From a virus: a DNA stretch of 33,372 nucleotides. Positions 1-8,184 of this stretch are shown here, piece by piece. The translations under genes and the position numbers were made by a program. The DNA lies in the IMG/VR virus record IMGVR_UViG_3300031885_000073, positions 1-33,372 of that record. One strand, 5' to 3'. Each line of letters starts with the position of its first letter. Within the stretch, counting starts at the first letter, position 1. The notes under the pieces were generated by a model. That model did no database searches and was not told where the DNA came from. It saw only the letters and a list, made by a program, of their open reading frames with translations.

Positions 1-2225
1 AATGTGTCGTGCCACGAGCGCGCCCGATCTTCAATCGATTGCTGCCTGCTGATTCTAGCTTCTATCGCGTCAAAGGCCGCCCGGGCGCTTTCTTCCGCCT
101 TATCGAAAGATGCCTTAGCCGCATCTGCAACCTTGTCATAGGCCGACCTGGCGCTTTTTTCCAGCGCATCATAATATGATTTGATGCCGTCAAGTTCCTT
201 GTCCAGCGATGCTCGTAAGGCATCGACGCTGGATTCGATAGCGCCCTTCACTTTAGCAAAAGCACCTTCCGCCGCCACGACCATCGCGTCAAACGCGGAA
301 CTATCGAATTTAATGTCTATCGCCACGGCTCCGAAAAGTCCCTTGAAGTTAAACAAGCCGACGATGGCTTTGGCAATCTCTTTCATGGAGTCGGCGATGA
401 CCGTGGAACATTCCTGCCAGACGGATTTCGTCTTGTCGGCCGCATCCCTGCTTACTGCCGGGATGTTTTGCAGGTGCGCCGGAAGGTCTTTCGTGGCGAG
501 ATCGATAAATTCCCTGTTTATATCATCCGCCATCGCCTTGAAATCTTCGTCAACTTGATCTACGTTTATCCCCTCGTCTAATTTTTCGAATAAAGTCTGG
601 AACGTATCGGCCAGGGAAATGATGCTCGGCTTCGTATCATCCAACGCGGCGCGAAGGGCGATCAGATCATCCGTCAATTTTTTATGATCGGTCTTGGTAA
701 GTTGATCGCCATATCTTTGAAGCGCCGTCAACATATCTTGGTACTTTTTTTCCAACTCGATCTTTGTTATCAGACCGAGTTGTTCGGCGAGCGATCTGGT
801 TTCGACCGTGACTCCGGTAATTCCTTCCTTCAGGACCGTGATCTTATCTTCCAGCGCCTTGATGGCTCCGGGTGTCGCCTCAGCCGAGGTCTTCAAGAGT
901 TTGAGTGCTTCTTCGGCCTTTGCCAGCTCCGCTGTAAGTTCCGTTCTCGTCTTGAGGCCGAATTCCTTAAAGACATTGGCAATCTTGGCAACAGACGTTG
1001 CCCCCGCATCCACGGCCCCCTTGATGGCGCGAAACGCTTCGCCGAGCAGGATCATTGCACCCTTGAGATTGATCGACTTATCCCGAGCCGCATCCATATC
1101 CGTTAAGAATTTCCCAAGTCCTTCGCGGGACATATTCTTAAATGGATTGAATTGCGGGGCCATCGCCGCAAGGGCATCTGCCGTTGTCTTACCCTCTTCC
1201 CGGAGTTTCTTGAAATCCGCGATCATTTTAGCGACGCCCGCCGCGACGATTGCAACCCCGGCTATGGCGAACGTAAAAACAATCGTTTTAGATACCAGTG
1301 TGGATAGCAGGACTCGTATGGCATTGAACCCTTTTATCAATGTCGGGATATGTTTTAGTATCGTTCCGAAAGCATAACTCAGGGTGCCCAGTGCTGTTAA
1401 TAATCCCCCGATTACCAGCACGGTTCCGCTGATAACCTTGATTAGGAAGGGATGTTCTTTTGCCCAGGACGTGACCTTGGCGATTATCTCGGAAGCCTTC
1501 GTTGCCAGGCTGGTCATCATCGGAATAAGCGCGTTGCCGATGGTCCTGGCCAGGCCGCCCGTTGCCGCTTGCAAGTCCGTCATGGCATCGTTAAACGCAT
1601 CGCCTGCCCGAGCTTCCTCCAGGGTTACGGCACCAAACTTCTGCATCTTATCGATATTTTCCTGGAGCCCCTTGCGTCCGAGATTGAGCATGGGGATGAG
1701 GTCCATGCCGGATTTGCCGAAGAGCTTCATGGCCAGAGCGTTCTTCTCAGCACCATCCGCCATCGAGGCAAAGCGATCTGCCACATCGAGCATGACTTGA
1801 TCAAGCGGTCGAAGTTTTCCCGAGCTGTCGGTAGCAGAGACCCCGACAGATTGAAATGCTTCCTGGGCTTCTTTGCCGCCGGACGCAGACTCATACATGG
1901 CACGGGATAATCCCTTCATGCCCGTGGCAAAACCCTCGATGGACGTTCCGCTCTTGTCGGCAGCAAGTTTGAAAGACGAGAGTGTGTCTACGGCGATGCC
2001 CGTGCGTTGGCTTAGATCATAGAACTTGTCGCCGAGGTTGGCGGTCTTGGCGATGATAAGACCCATCGCGGTTGTGATGGCGCCGCCCGTAATAGTTAGG
2101 GTTTTGCCGATGCTCTGGAACCTGTCGCCGACCTTGACCATCGCCTTCTCGGCGGCAGACATGTTCCGCTCGAAATCGTCAATTTTTGCACCGAGCTTAA
2201 TCCAGATATTTCCAACTTCGCCCAT
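1..2225 (-). CDS. Tail tape measure protein, C-terminus beyond window
   Basis: An open minus-strand frame runs from ATG at 2225 to the window edge, giving 741 residues with no stop. The protein sets tail length and is threaded through the tail tube. The first 250 residues look like the conserved core of tape measure proteins, with a short Gly/Ala segment and a Lys/Leu/Ala-rich helical pattern. Two hydrophobic stretches lie near residues 258-288 and 300-333, typical of tape measures that insert into the host membrane. The last 60 visible residues are an Ala/Lys/Asp helix with recurring A-(R/K)-x2-(Y/F)-D-K-like units. It follows the G/GT cassette by one base (TAAcATG), the canonical position, with a GAGG Shine-Dalgarno 7 nt before the start. 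Family assignment is by length, composition and position and is firm; the C-terminal domains cannot be seen. Confidence 0.93.
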   Translation of the reverse strand, partial: MGEVGNIWIKLGAKIDDFERNMSAAEKAMVKVGDRFQSIGKTLTITGGAITTAMGLIIAKTANLGDKFYDLSQRTGIAVDTLSSFKLAADKSGTSIEGFATGMKGLSRAMYESASGGKEAQEAFQSVGVSATDSSGKLRPLDQVMLDVADRFASMADGAEKNALAMKLFGKSGMDLIPMLNLGRKGLQENIDKMQKFGAVTLEEARAGDAFNDAMTDLQAATGGLARTIGNALIPMMTSLATKASEIIAKVTSWAKEHPFLIKVISGTVLVIGGLLTALGTLSYAFGTILKHIPTLIKGFNAIRVLLSTLVSKTIVFTFAIAGVAIVAAGVAKMIADFKKLREEGKTTADALAAMAPQFNPFKNMSREGLGKFLTDMDAARDKSINLKGAMILLGEAFRAIKGAVDAGATSVAKIANVFKEFGLKTRTELTAELAKAEEALKLLKTSAEATPGAIKALEDKITVLKEGITGVTVETRSLAEQLGLITKIELEKKYQDMLTALQRYGDQLTKTDHKKLTDDLIALRAALDDTKPSIISLADTFQTLFEKLDEGINVDQVDEDFKAMADDINREFIDLATKDLPAHLQNIPAVSRDAADKTKSVWQECSTVIADSMKEIAKAIVGLFNFKGLFGAVAIDIKFDSSAFDAMVVAAEGAFAKVKGAIESSVDALRASLDKELDGIKSYYDALEKSARSAYDKVADAAKASFDKAEESARAAFDAIEARISRQQSIEDRARSWHDT

Positions 2226-2226
2226 G

Positions 2227-2981
2227 TTATCCCTCAGTCAATTTCCGGACAGACTCGTCCTTGATCTTTGTCCAGAATTTTGACTTGTGCAGTTTTGCCG
2301 TTTCCATTGCCTGTCGTTTCCTTATTTCGAGTTCAGCCGGCGTCAATCCCCCCTTCTCTTTGTCATCATCATCGAAGCGAACAAGGTCTTTGGCTCTTAC
2401 CGGCCTTCGGACGCTCTTCCCGGAGATGTTCACGGTCTCGGCGGCCAAGAATGCAAACCGCCTCCACATCTCCTTCTCGTGTGCCCGCTCCCGCTCATAG
2501 ACAGCATCGGCCATGAGCCGGAGATCCCCCGGCGTCAGGTCAAGGAATTCCCAGGGCTTCAGACCAAGGGCATACGCCGTCCGTTCGCTGGCTCTCAGGA
2601 ACTCGGGACCGTCGAGGGGCTTATCTCTGTCGCCGGAATCGCCGGCGGCTCTGCGTTTTTTGGGTCTCCACCGGATTTCCCGAAGCTCAATGCAATAGCA
2701 CCGGCGATCGCTTCCGAGACCTCGGTGATCTTGGTGAGGTCGATAAGGTCACCGACCGTCTCGATCGTTAATGCCTTGTCCTCATGAATGCATCCGGCCC
2801 AAAGAATGCTGCGGATAGCCTGGAGCATATTTGGTCCGGACATAGCAGTCTGAATCTCGGCTGGTCCTATCCCGAGTAATTCCACTATCTTGATAAGCGC
2901 GTTGAAGCCGATGAAAAGACGCCGGGGTTTTCCGTCTGCAAGTGTGATGGGCACAGACTTACTTTCGATGTAATTTTCCAT
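2227..2981 (-). CDS. G-T fusion tail assembly chaperone made by -1 frameshift
   Basis: This is the long product of the tail assembly chaperone cassette. Ribosomes start at 2981, slip back one base on A AAA AAC at 2661-2655 (zero-frame codons AAA AAC, the AAC being codon 109) and continue in an open frame to the TAA at 2227. The frame after the slip reads without a stop through a segment containing EFLRASERTAYALGLKPWEF, well before the in-frame ATG at 2514, so the upstream part is coding and must be reached by frameshifting. The T part is charged and helical, as in lambda gpT, which binds the tape measure protein while the G part binds tail tube subunits. A stand-alone 95-residue product from 2514 is the naive reading but would lack the first 43 or so residues of the T region. 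The fusion is inferred from sequence, not shown. Confidence 0.8.
2595..2981 (-). CDS. Tail assembly chaperone, short (G-like) form
   Basis: A 128-residue protein from ATG at 2981 with an AAGGAG Shine-Dalgarno just upstream. The position between the tail tube protein and the tape measure, the size, and the overlap with a second frame that carries the T domain identify it as the gpG-like chaperone. The body (residues 1-105) is a compact alpha/beta-looking domain with a central helix-rich part; the last 20 residues after the slippery site are Pro/Ala/Ser-rich and resemble read-out sequence rather than a fold. It acts in the cytoplasm during tail assembly and is not expected in the finished virion. 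No sequence motif is diagnostic here; the assignment rests on gene order and the frameshift signal. Confidence 0.82.
   Translation of the reverse strand: MENYIESKSVPITLADGKPRRLFIGFNALIKIVELLGIGPAEIQTAMSGPNMLQAIRSILWAGCIHEDKALTIETVGDLIDLTKITEVSEAIAGAIALSFGKSGGDPKNAEPPAIPATEISPSTVPSS
2631..2661 (-). promoter_or_regulatory. Programmed -1 frameshift signal: slippery site plus hairpin
   Basis: On the minus strand the heptamer A AAA AAC (2661-2655) sits in the correct zero frame of the G gene. After a 7-nt spacer comes a perfect 6-bp stem CGCCGG/CCGGCG with a 5-nt loop (2647-2631). A GGTGGAG purine run about 5-10 nt upstream could act as the internal Shine-Dalgarno that stimulates slippage in bacteria. 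All three parts and their spacing fit the known G/GT frameshift arrangement of siphoviruses. Confidence 0.82.
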
Positions 2982-2993
2982 ATAAACTCCTTA

Positions 2994-3036
2994 GAAAAAG
3001 ATTGAAAAGTGGGGGGCATCCCCACGGATGCCCCCC
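2994..3036 (-). terminator. Strong rho-independent terminator after tail tube gene
   Basis: Minus-strand RNA forms an 11-bp perfect stem (GGGGGGCATCC paired with GGATGCCCCCC, 3036-3011) with a GTGG loop, followed by ACTTTTCAATCTTTTT. It lies between the tail tube stop (3074) and the G gene start (2981), so it would lower transcription into the chaperone and tape measure genes relative to the abundant tube protein. Confidence 0.85.
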
Positions 3037-3073
3037 GAGGGAGAAAGGAGGAAGAAAGAAAAAAGGAGGAACG

Positions 3074-3481
3074 TCAGCTTACGGAAGGAACGAGTTCACC
3101 CTTGCCCTTGAGTGATCCCGAGATGGTCAATGCCTCTTCGGCCGGGCCTTCGTAATCCATAGATTCCAAGACGGCCTTGCCCGTATATGTGCCTCCTGCG
3201 CCGGGCATCGTGATGATAACGTCCAGATTATCCAGGGCATGGTATCCGAAGAAATGTTCCTCGACATGTAGCCTGGCCGCATCAGAGATGAGATAGAGGC
3301 CGCTAAAATCGATTGTCCATTCCTTGCGGCCACTGAGGAAATCTCCCCAGCTGTCCGAGTCCTTCGATGTAACATCGACCGTGGACTGTGCAAAATGCAG
3401 GGCGAAGGATTGTGCTTCGCCCATGAAGTCGCCTTGGATGGAGAGCGTCATTAGTTTGCCGACCATTGCGGCTGTAGTCAT
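3074..3481 (-). CDS. Major tail tube protein
   Basis: A 135-residue protein forming the tail tube rings. It shows the pattern of short siphovirus tube proteins: an N-terminal segment on a metal-free beta fold, a central SGRKEWTIDFSGLY strand pair, and a C-terminal ESMDYEGPAEEALTISGSLK segment typical of this family, where the last strands contain the conserved (S/T)-x-S-(F/L)-x-G-x-G motif. The start at 3481 has AAAGGAG seven bases upstream. It is preceded by a candidate promoter (3596-3625) and followed by a strong terminator, as expected for a high-copy structural gene. There is no C-terminal Ig-like domain. Its place between the tail terminator and the G/GT cassette is canonical. Confidence 0.85.
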   Translation of the reverse strand: MTTAAMVGKLMTLSIQGDFMGEAQSFALHFAQSTVDVTSKDSDSWGDFLSGRKEWTIDFSGLYLISDAARLHVEEHFFGYHALDNLDVIITMPGAGGTYTGKAVLESMDYEGPAEEALTISGSLKGKGELVPSVS

Positions 3482-3595
3482 AGTAAACTCCTTTGAAGTT
3501 TTTGGTTTTGGTTTCCCGGTTCCGCGTGAGAAAAGATTCGCGGATCGGGGTAAAAGAGAAAGGGCCGTTATAAGCCCCGTGGTTTATATCTGTGC

Positions 3596-3625
3596 GTTAT
3601 AAGGTCCGGATTGAATAATAATCAA
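3596..3625 (-). promoter_or_regulatory. Candidate sigma70-type promoter for tail tube gene
   Basis: Minus strand reads TTGATT (3625-3620), an 18-nt spacer, then TATAAC (3601-3596). These match 4/6 and 5/6 of the -35 and -10 consensus. It overlaps the end of the tail terminator gene and lies 115 nt before the tube protein start, in a 140-nt non-coding gap (3482-3621) that holds no open frame. A weak GGGC/GCCC hairpin with a T-rich run (about 3575-3550) also lies here. Prediction by eye only. Confidence 0.35.
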
Positions 3626-4056
3626 CTTGCCCAACTTGGGACCATAACGAATCGAAACCGAAGAACCCCGTGCCTCACGAGACGCGTCGGAACAGAGTCA
3701 TCAATGAAGAGTTCCGACATATCGAGGAAGGCAATGAGAGGGTCAAAGTATCCAGTAACGGGAATGTCCGTGCCGAGGATGGCCTGAACGATATTATTCA
3801 TATATTGTGCAGCTTCCCTATCTCTCTCGGCCGCACTCCAGACATGGACGGTGACGGCATTGTCCTCGGCCTGAGTATCCCGCGTCGTGAACGATATCGA
3901 CCGGACACCGATGGGAGTTCCAAACGAAACATAGGGCATGATCGCACCTTTGGGAACATAATTATAGACGGCATAGGTTGATGTAAGCGAATCGCTTTTG
4001 AGGCGGTCATAGATCGCATTCATCAACGGCAGGAACCCAAGTTTGCGTGTTGCCAT
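3622..4056 (-). CDS. Tail terminator / DUF3168-like tail completion protein
   Basis: A 144-residue protein with the layout of the DUF3168 family: an N-terminal helix with a xxIYDRLK segment, a Val/Pro-rich turn YNYVPKGAIMPYVSFG, a strand pair around AVTVHVWS, and a C-terminal FRFVM strand. Members sit at the top of the siphovirus tail and stop tube polymerisation before head joining. The start at 4056 has AGGAG 7 nt upstream, and that site overlaps the stop of the 860-aa glycan gene, so the two are probably co-transcribed. In ordinary siphoviruses this gene directly follows gp10; here they are separated by about 9.5 kb of glycan genes. Confidence 0.8.
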   Translation of the reverse strand: MATRKLGFLPLMNAIYDRLKSDSLTSTYAVYNYVPKGAIMPYVSFGTPIGVRSISFTTRDTQAEDNAVTVHVWSAAERDREAAQYMNNIVQAILGTDIPVTGYFDPLIAFLDMSELFIDDSVPTRLVRHGVLRFRFVMVPSWAS

Positions 4057-4065
4057 CGTCCGCTC

Positions 4066-6648
4066 CTAAAACTGATTGACGACCGATACCAACTCATGCT
4101 TTTGTAGAAAATATGCCATCGGGGTCGTCCTTCTGTATCGGTTATATTCCGGCGGTGCTTCCGTTATGAGATGGAATGCCTCGGCATCCAGACAAACGGC
4201 TGCCCTCCATGCCGTTTTCTGGAGTTCCAGGAAAAAGTCTATGTGCTCGAACTCGACCTTGATGCGGTTGTCCCACATCACGTCCTTGAACAGTTGATGC
4301 TTGGCAAGGAAGATATTCGGCACCTGGTCGGCCAGGACATACCTGATGCCGTCGGCTGTTGCGTGGACCTCACGCGGCGCGGGTATGCGAGCCAGGAGTT
4401 TTCCCCGCCTTTCAAGCCTTATCCCCTTGGCATAGTTCTCTCCGGCGAAGAAGGCTCCCTTCTCATACCTAAGCGTTGCCGCCACCAATCCGATCTTCTC
4501 ATCCGAATCGAGGACGGCCTTCATATTTCTGATCGATGCGGCATCCTTGATAATCACATCATCGTCGGATATCAGGATGTAACCTTCCTTGGCCAGCTTG
4601 ACAATGGCGTTTCGTCCGAAGGAAATGCCGGAATCGAAAGGAAGAGAAAGGACCACGTGGCCGGCCTGCTTGAGTTTGGCATAGAACAGGGCCTTGCCGT
4701 CATCCTGCGGACCATCGTCGGCTATATAAAACCGATAAGGCAGATCGATTTTTGCGAGTGTCGCTTGATACACTTCAAGCGTCTTGTAAAGCGCCGCATC
4801 GCGCATGAAGGTCTTGATGCCGACGGCAAGTTTATTCTCGCGGAACGTCGGCTTCAACTTTTCGCTATCGAGTATCCGTTGTCGAATCTCGGTTGTCGAG
4901 ACACCCGGCGTGTATGGCAGGAATACGAGCTTCCCGCCATGTTTCCGGACATATATCTCGCCCGGACATTGATCCCAGTCATCGCCGTGGACGAGATAGT
5001 GCGGCTGGATGCTTGCCGCTTCAAGATCGGCCGTCGAATTTCTGTCATTCTGTACGATGGTTTTATCGACACACTTCAGGCCATCGACAATCCGCCGCCT
5101 GGCCTCGAATGGAATGACCGGCTGAGCCTTGTAATCAGAAGCGGCCTTATCGGTCAGGACGCCGACAATAAGTTTCGTCCCGAGTGCCTTGGCCCGTTCC
5201 AGGATTGCCAGATGTCCCTCGTGGAACAGGTCCCAGACGCCGCCGATGAATACGACCTTCTGGCCCCGCTTGAAATAATTGCGATCTACCGCCCGGCAGT
5301 CCATCCAGTATCGATATCCCCGTTGCCTATGTTTCCAGGTCGAACCATAGCGTTCCAGGAGATACCGTTCCGGCGGGTTCGGCAGAAAGCACGGAAGATT
5401 ATGCAACGTGACCGGCTTTAAGTCTTTGAAAAGATGGGCCGAGAAAACGTGTGGAAGGAATTCCCAATCATGGTCCCATCCGCCATCCTTGTTCGGCCCG
5501 AATGCGCCATGCCACCAGAAATCGCCGTCATCGTAAAAGAAGAAAAGATCAATCTTGACGCCGTGCTTCCGGAAACTCAATTCCATCCGCTTTTTGCCGT
5601 GGGTCCATGCGCGGGAAGGCTCGAACCCGGCCGCGATCATGTCGGCCTGGAGCTTGTCCCATCGTGCCAGCTCCTTCGGATGAAGGCCGATATCAATATC
5701 GCCATCATGCGTAATAAAACCTTGCTCTCGTATCGCCCCAAGGCATGTCCCGGCCTCAAGCCACCAGGTGCATTGATTAGCGCTTAAAACATCAATGGCG
5801 AATTTCAGGCAGTCGCCCTTGAGATCGACCACTTTCCCCTCTGCCATCGCCTCATAAGAAAGCGGCGATTCCAGATTATAGTCGCTGTTGACATATTGAA
5901 CCCCCCACTTCTCGCCGAACAGTTTCCACCCCACCGGACGACATCTGTATTTCCTATAATCATCCGTCCCCTCCGGAAGGTGTTGCAATGATACATCGTG
6001 GGTATAGGCGACGCGCCATTTCGTTTTTTGCTGAAGCCCCAGAAAGAAATCCTCGTGTTCCAGCGCCGTCTTGAATTGTTCATCCCACGGATTATCAATC
6101 CAGACCCGGCGACGCATCAGGAAGATATTGAGGATAAGATCGAAACTCATGGTAAACTGAACGCCGGATGCCGTCTTCCGCCATCTCGGAGAATCAACTT
6201 TCTTTATGAAGTGCGTTGTACCTTCGCTGGAAATCTTGCCTTCATAGTGCTGCTCTCGGCCATCCTTGAGGAACATTAGACAGCCGCATAGTCCGGCTGT
6301 CGGTTCATCGTCTAAGACCGCTCGGAGTTTTTCAATTTGCGTCTTGTCGGTGAATGCCGTGTCGTCTTCGATAATCATCAGGTATTCGTATTCCGGCGGG
6401 ATGAGTTTCAGCGTTTCGTTCCGGACACCGGCGACGCCGAGGTCGAACGGAAGCTGGATATGCGTGCACTTGGCGGCCTTCAGGAATTCCGTTTTCTTGT
6501 CGTCCGGATTCCCGTTGTCGCCAACGAAGATCGGGATATCGGGATAAATTTTCCTGATGCTTTCGACGCATCGCATCAAGAGCGCATCCCGCAGAAACGT
6601 CGTTATGATGATTGCGGTTCGGTCAAGTCCCGGCATCGGTTCCATCAT
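4066..6648 (-). CDS. Four-domain GT2–LicD–cytidylyltransferase–GT2 fusion
   Basis: An 860-residue cytoplasmic protein with four catalytic domains. Residues 7-250 are a GT-A glycosyltransferase with an EDD metal motif at 94-96. Residues 275-455 are a LicD/fukutin-type phosphotransferase: EAGTCLGAIREQGF (298-311), HDGDIDIG with D315, D317, D319, IDLFFFY, and a C-terminal ERYLLERYGSTW. Residues 463-590 are a nucleotidyltransferase of the TagD/PntC kind: GVWDLFHEGH with HxGH at 476-479, LVHGDDW (552-558) and GVSTTEI (582-588). Residues 605-860 are a second GT-A domain, DDD at 695-697, clearly related to the first (both have an E-H-x-D-F-F-L-x-L-Q block). The simplest reading is that the middle pair makes a CDP-activated group (glycerol, choline, ethanolamine or aminoethylphosphonate) and transfers it to sugars added by the outer pair. 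Substrates are unknown. It is the last gene of the island; its start overlaps the upstream gene by 26 nt, and ATG at 6636 is an alternative. Confidence 0.85.
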   Translation of the reverse strand: MMEPMPGLDRTAIIITTFLRDALLMRCVESIRKIYPDIPIFVGDNGNPDDKKTEFLKAAKCTHIQLPFDLGVAGVRNETLKLIPPEYEYLMIIEDDTAFTDKTQIEKLRAVLDDEPTAGLCGCLMFLKDGREQHYEGKISSEGTTHFIKKVDSPRWRKTASGVQFTMSFDLILNIFLMRRRVWIDNPWDEQFKTALEHEDFFLGLQQKTKWRVAYTHDVSLQHLPEGTDDYRKYRCRPVGWKLFGEKWGVQYVNSDYNLESPLSYEAMAEGKVVDLKGDCLKFAIDVLSANQCTWWLEAGTCLGAIREQGFITHDGDIDIGLHPKELARWDKLQADMIAAGFEPSRAWTHGKKRMELSFRKHGVKIDLFFFYDDGDFWWHGAFGPNKDGGWDHDWEFLPHVFSAHLFKDLKPVTLHNLPCFLPNPPERYLLERYGSTWKHRQRGYRYWMDCRAVDRNYFKRGQKVVFIGGVWDLFHEGHLAILERAKALGTKLIVGVLTDKAASDYKAQPVIPFEARRRIVDGLKCVDKTIVQNDRNSTADLEAASIQPHYLVHGDDWDQCPGEIYVRKHGGKLVFLPYTPGVSTTEIRQRILDSEKLKPTFRENKLAVGIKTFMRDAALYKTLEVYQATLAKIDLPYRFYIADDGPQDDGKALFYAKLKQAGHVVLSLPFDSGISFGRNAIVKLAKEGYILISDDDVIIKDAASIRNMKAVLDSDEKIGLVAATLRYEKGAFFAGENYAKGIRLERRGKLLARIPAPREVHATADGIRYVLADQVPNIFLAKHQLFKDVMWDNRIKVEFEHIDFFLELQKTAWRAAVCLDAEAFHLITEAPPEYNRYRRTTPMAYFLQKHELVSVVNQF

Positions 6649-7375
6649 TCCCCAATATCTCCCTCACGAAAGGTTGTGCAAAAAGCGATCTTTTATTTTT
6701 AATATGGTCAAACAGTTTATAGCCGTCGAGTTCCATTTTGGGCCGGAGTCCGTTTTCCTGGAACCGCGTCCCGTACCACATGTGGGCGATGGTCGGTTTC
6801 CCGGCTATCCATATCTCGTCGCCGATGAAGTTCTCATACACTTTCGCGCCCTTCTCCAGCCGTTCGACCTTGTATCCGAGGTCAAGTATCTGCCAATAGA
6901 CGAGCTGTGCCGTATCCGTAGAGCGCGGGTCTTTCTCCGGCTGATAAGCAAACGATAAGCCGTGATCACGGATGAACGACCGCTCGAAGAAAAATAGCGG
7001 CGGATGGAGCGGTTTGTGCTCCGGGCCGATACAGCCGACGAGGCGTGTCAACGGATCGGCGTGGTATAGGGCCAGGAGATCATCCTCCCATCCCACCCTC
7101 TGGATATGGGCATCGATATCGAGGACGCAGATATATTGACCGGCGGCCGCCTCAACCGCCTGGTCCATCGCCCGCCCATGCCAGAGATTCTCCTTGTTCT
7201 CAATAAGCCGGATATCCGATTGCCGCCTCAGCCATCCGAGGTTTCGTTCGAGCGAGCCGTTATCGACTATGATAATTTCATACGTTCCCGGCGCCGTAAA
7301 CTTCCGGATACTTTTCACGAGAAGTTCAGCCCATTCCGGCGAATCGACATTGGCGGCGGCAATGGTCAGGTGCAT
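6623..7375 (-). CDS. GT2-family glycosyltransferase (divergent member)
   Basis: A 250-residue GT-A fold glycosyltransferase transferring a sugar from a nucleotide donor. The N-terminus (EIIIVDNGS, 33-41) is the nucleotide-binding strand and turn, HGRAMDQAVEAA (66-77) the following helix, and DID at 86-88 the metal-binding DxD. The C-terminal half differs from the five neighbouring GT2s: it has YKVERLEKG and HMWYGTRFQENG instead of their NPKGY block. The open frame extends upstream to 7615 inside the previous gene, but the ATG at 7375 begins exactly where GT2 homology starts and gives the usual small overlap, so it is preferred. Acceptor and donor cannot be told. Confidence 0.82.
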   Translation of the reverse strand: MHLTIAAANVDSPEWAELLVKSIRKFTAPGTYEIIIVDNGSLERNLGWLRRQSDIRLIENKENLWHGRAMDQAVEAAAGQYICVLDIDAHIQRVGWEDDLLALYHADPLTRLVGCIGPEHKPLHPPLFFFERSFIRDHGLSFAYQPEKDPRSTDTAQLVYWQILDLGYKVERLEKGAKVYENFIGDEIWIAGKPTIAHMWYGTRFQENGLRPKMELDGYKLFDHIKNKRSLFAQPFVREILGNDGTDAGT

Positions 7376-8184
7376 CGAAGCCTTGCCAGTTCTTCCCGGA
7401 TTCGAGTTCCGATCATCCTGCCGTTTTCCGTTTCTGCATTGTCCGGTTCGAGCCACGACTGGGCATGCCCCCAATGCCTGAACGATGACAGCGCCTGCGG
7501 CGTTAGTTCCTGATGGATATATCCTTTCGGATTCCAGTATTTCATCTTGCACCACAGGACGGAGCCGGGATCGAAGATGACCCTCTCGGCATCGAAGTCT
7601 ACCCGGTATTCCCACTGGGTAGCCATAAGATGTTGGAAAATAGAGTTGTCATGGGGCGGATAGAGCGATGCGAAAGCCGTCCTCCAAGGTTCATCGGCAC
7701 GGCGGGCCTCGGTGAGCGACCAATCAACGGCCATCCCGTCCATATATGCGTCCATGTTAAGAAGCCCGAGCCATAGCAGAAATAGTCCGGGGCGATATCC
7801 CCGGCTACAATATCCGACCTTGGGTTTCTCGGTGGAGACGACGAGCACCTTAGGGTCGGAAGCTAGGCCCAAGAGCGCAGATAGCCAGCCGTTGCGTAAA
7901 ACCTGGATATCGTTATCCATGATGACGGCATAATCGGCACGGCACTGGTTAAGCAGTACGTTCAGCGCGGCCCCATGCCCGGCGTGTTTACGGCCCGTGA
8001 TGACCACGTTGACCCGGCCTTGCGCCTGCGCCCGCGTGAGATATTCGAGTTCTCCCGGATTCGGCGAAGCATCGTCGTAAACGATGACCCGATGCGCTTC
8101 CGATGTATGGGCGGCAATGGATTCGATGCAGAGTTCCAGCGCCTCGCGGCCCTTGTAATTAGGGATCAGGATATCGATCGTCAT
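7366..8184 (-). CDS. GT2-family glycosyltransferase, paralog 1
   Basis: A 272-residue GT-A enzyme. It shows ILIPNYKG at the start, IVYDDAS (34-40), GHGAALNVLLN (69-79) and a DND metal motif at 90-92 inside MDNDIQVLRNGWL. The second half carries the block shared by the island's GT2 set: LLNMDAYMDGMAVDW, then FDPGSVLWCKMKYWNPKGY. The start overlaps the previous stop as ATGA. Length and motifs match a complete single-domain enzyme, with no membrane segment, so it works in the cytoplasm on a soluble, protein-bound or lipid-linked acceptor. Confidence 0.88.
   Translation of the reverse strand: MTIDILIPNYKGREALELCIESIAAHTSEAHRVIVYDDASPNPGELEYLTRAQAQGRVNVVITGRKHAGHGAALNVLLNQCRADYAVIMDNDIQVLRNGWLSALLGLASDPKVLVVSTEKPKVGYCSRGYRPGLFLLWLGLLNMDAYMDGMAVDWSLTEARRADEPWRTAFASLYPPHDNSIFQHLMATQWEYRVDFDAERVIFDPGSVLWCKMKYWNPKGYIHQELTPQALSSFRHWGHAQSWLEPDNAETENGRMIGTRIREELARLRCT

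Noticed and set aside
4171-5421. A 416-codon open frame on the plus strand
   Set aside because: It is antisense to the four-domain glycan protein, which has intact motifs of four enzyme families. The plus frame has no recognisable domain or Shine-Dalgarno; it is a codon-bias shadow.
6623-7615. 330-residue reading of the divergent GT2
   Set aside because: The extra 80 residues lie in another frame of the previous GT2 and are Arg/Gly-rich without GT homology; the fold begins at the ATG at 7375.
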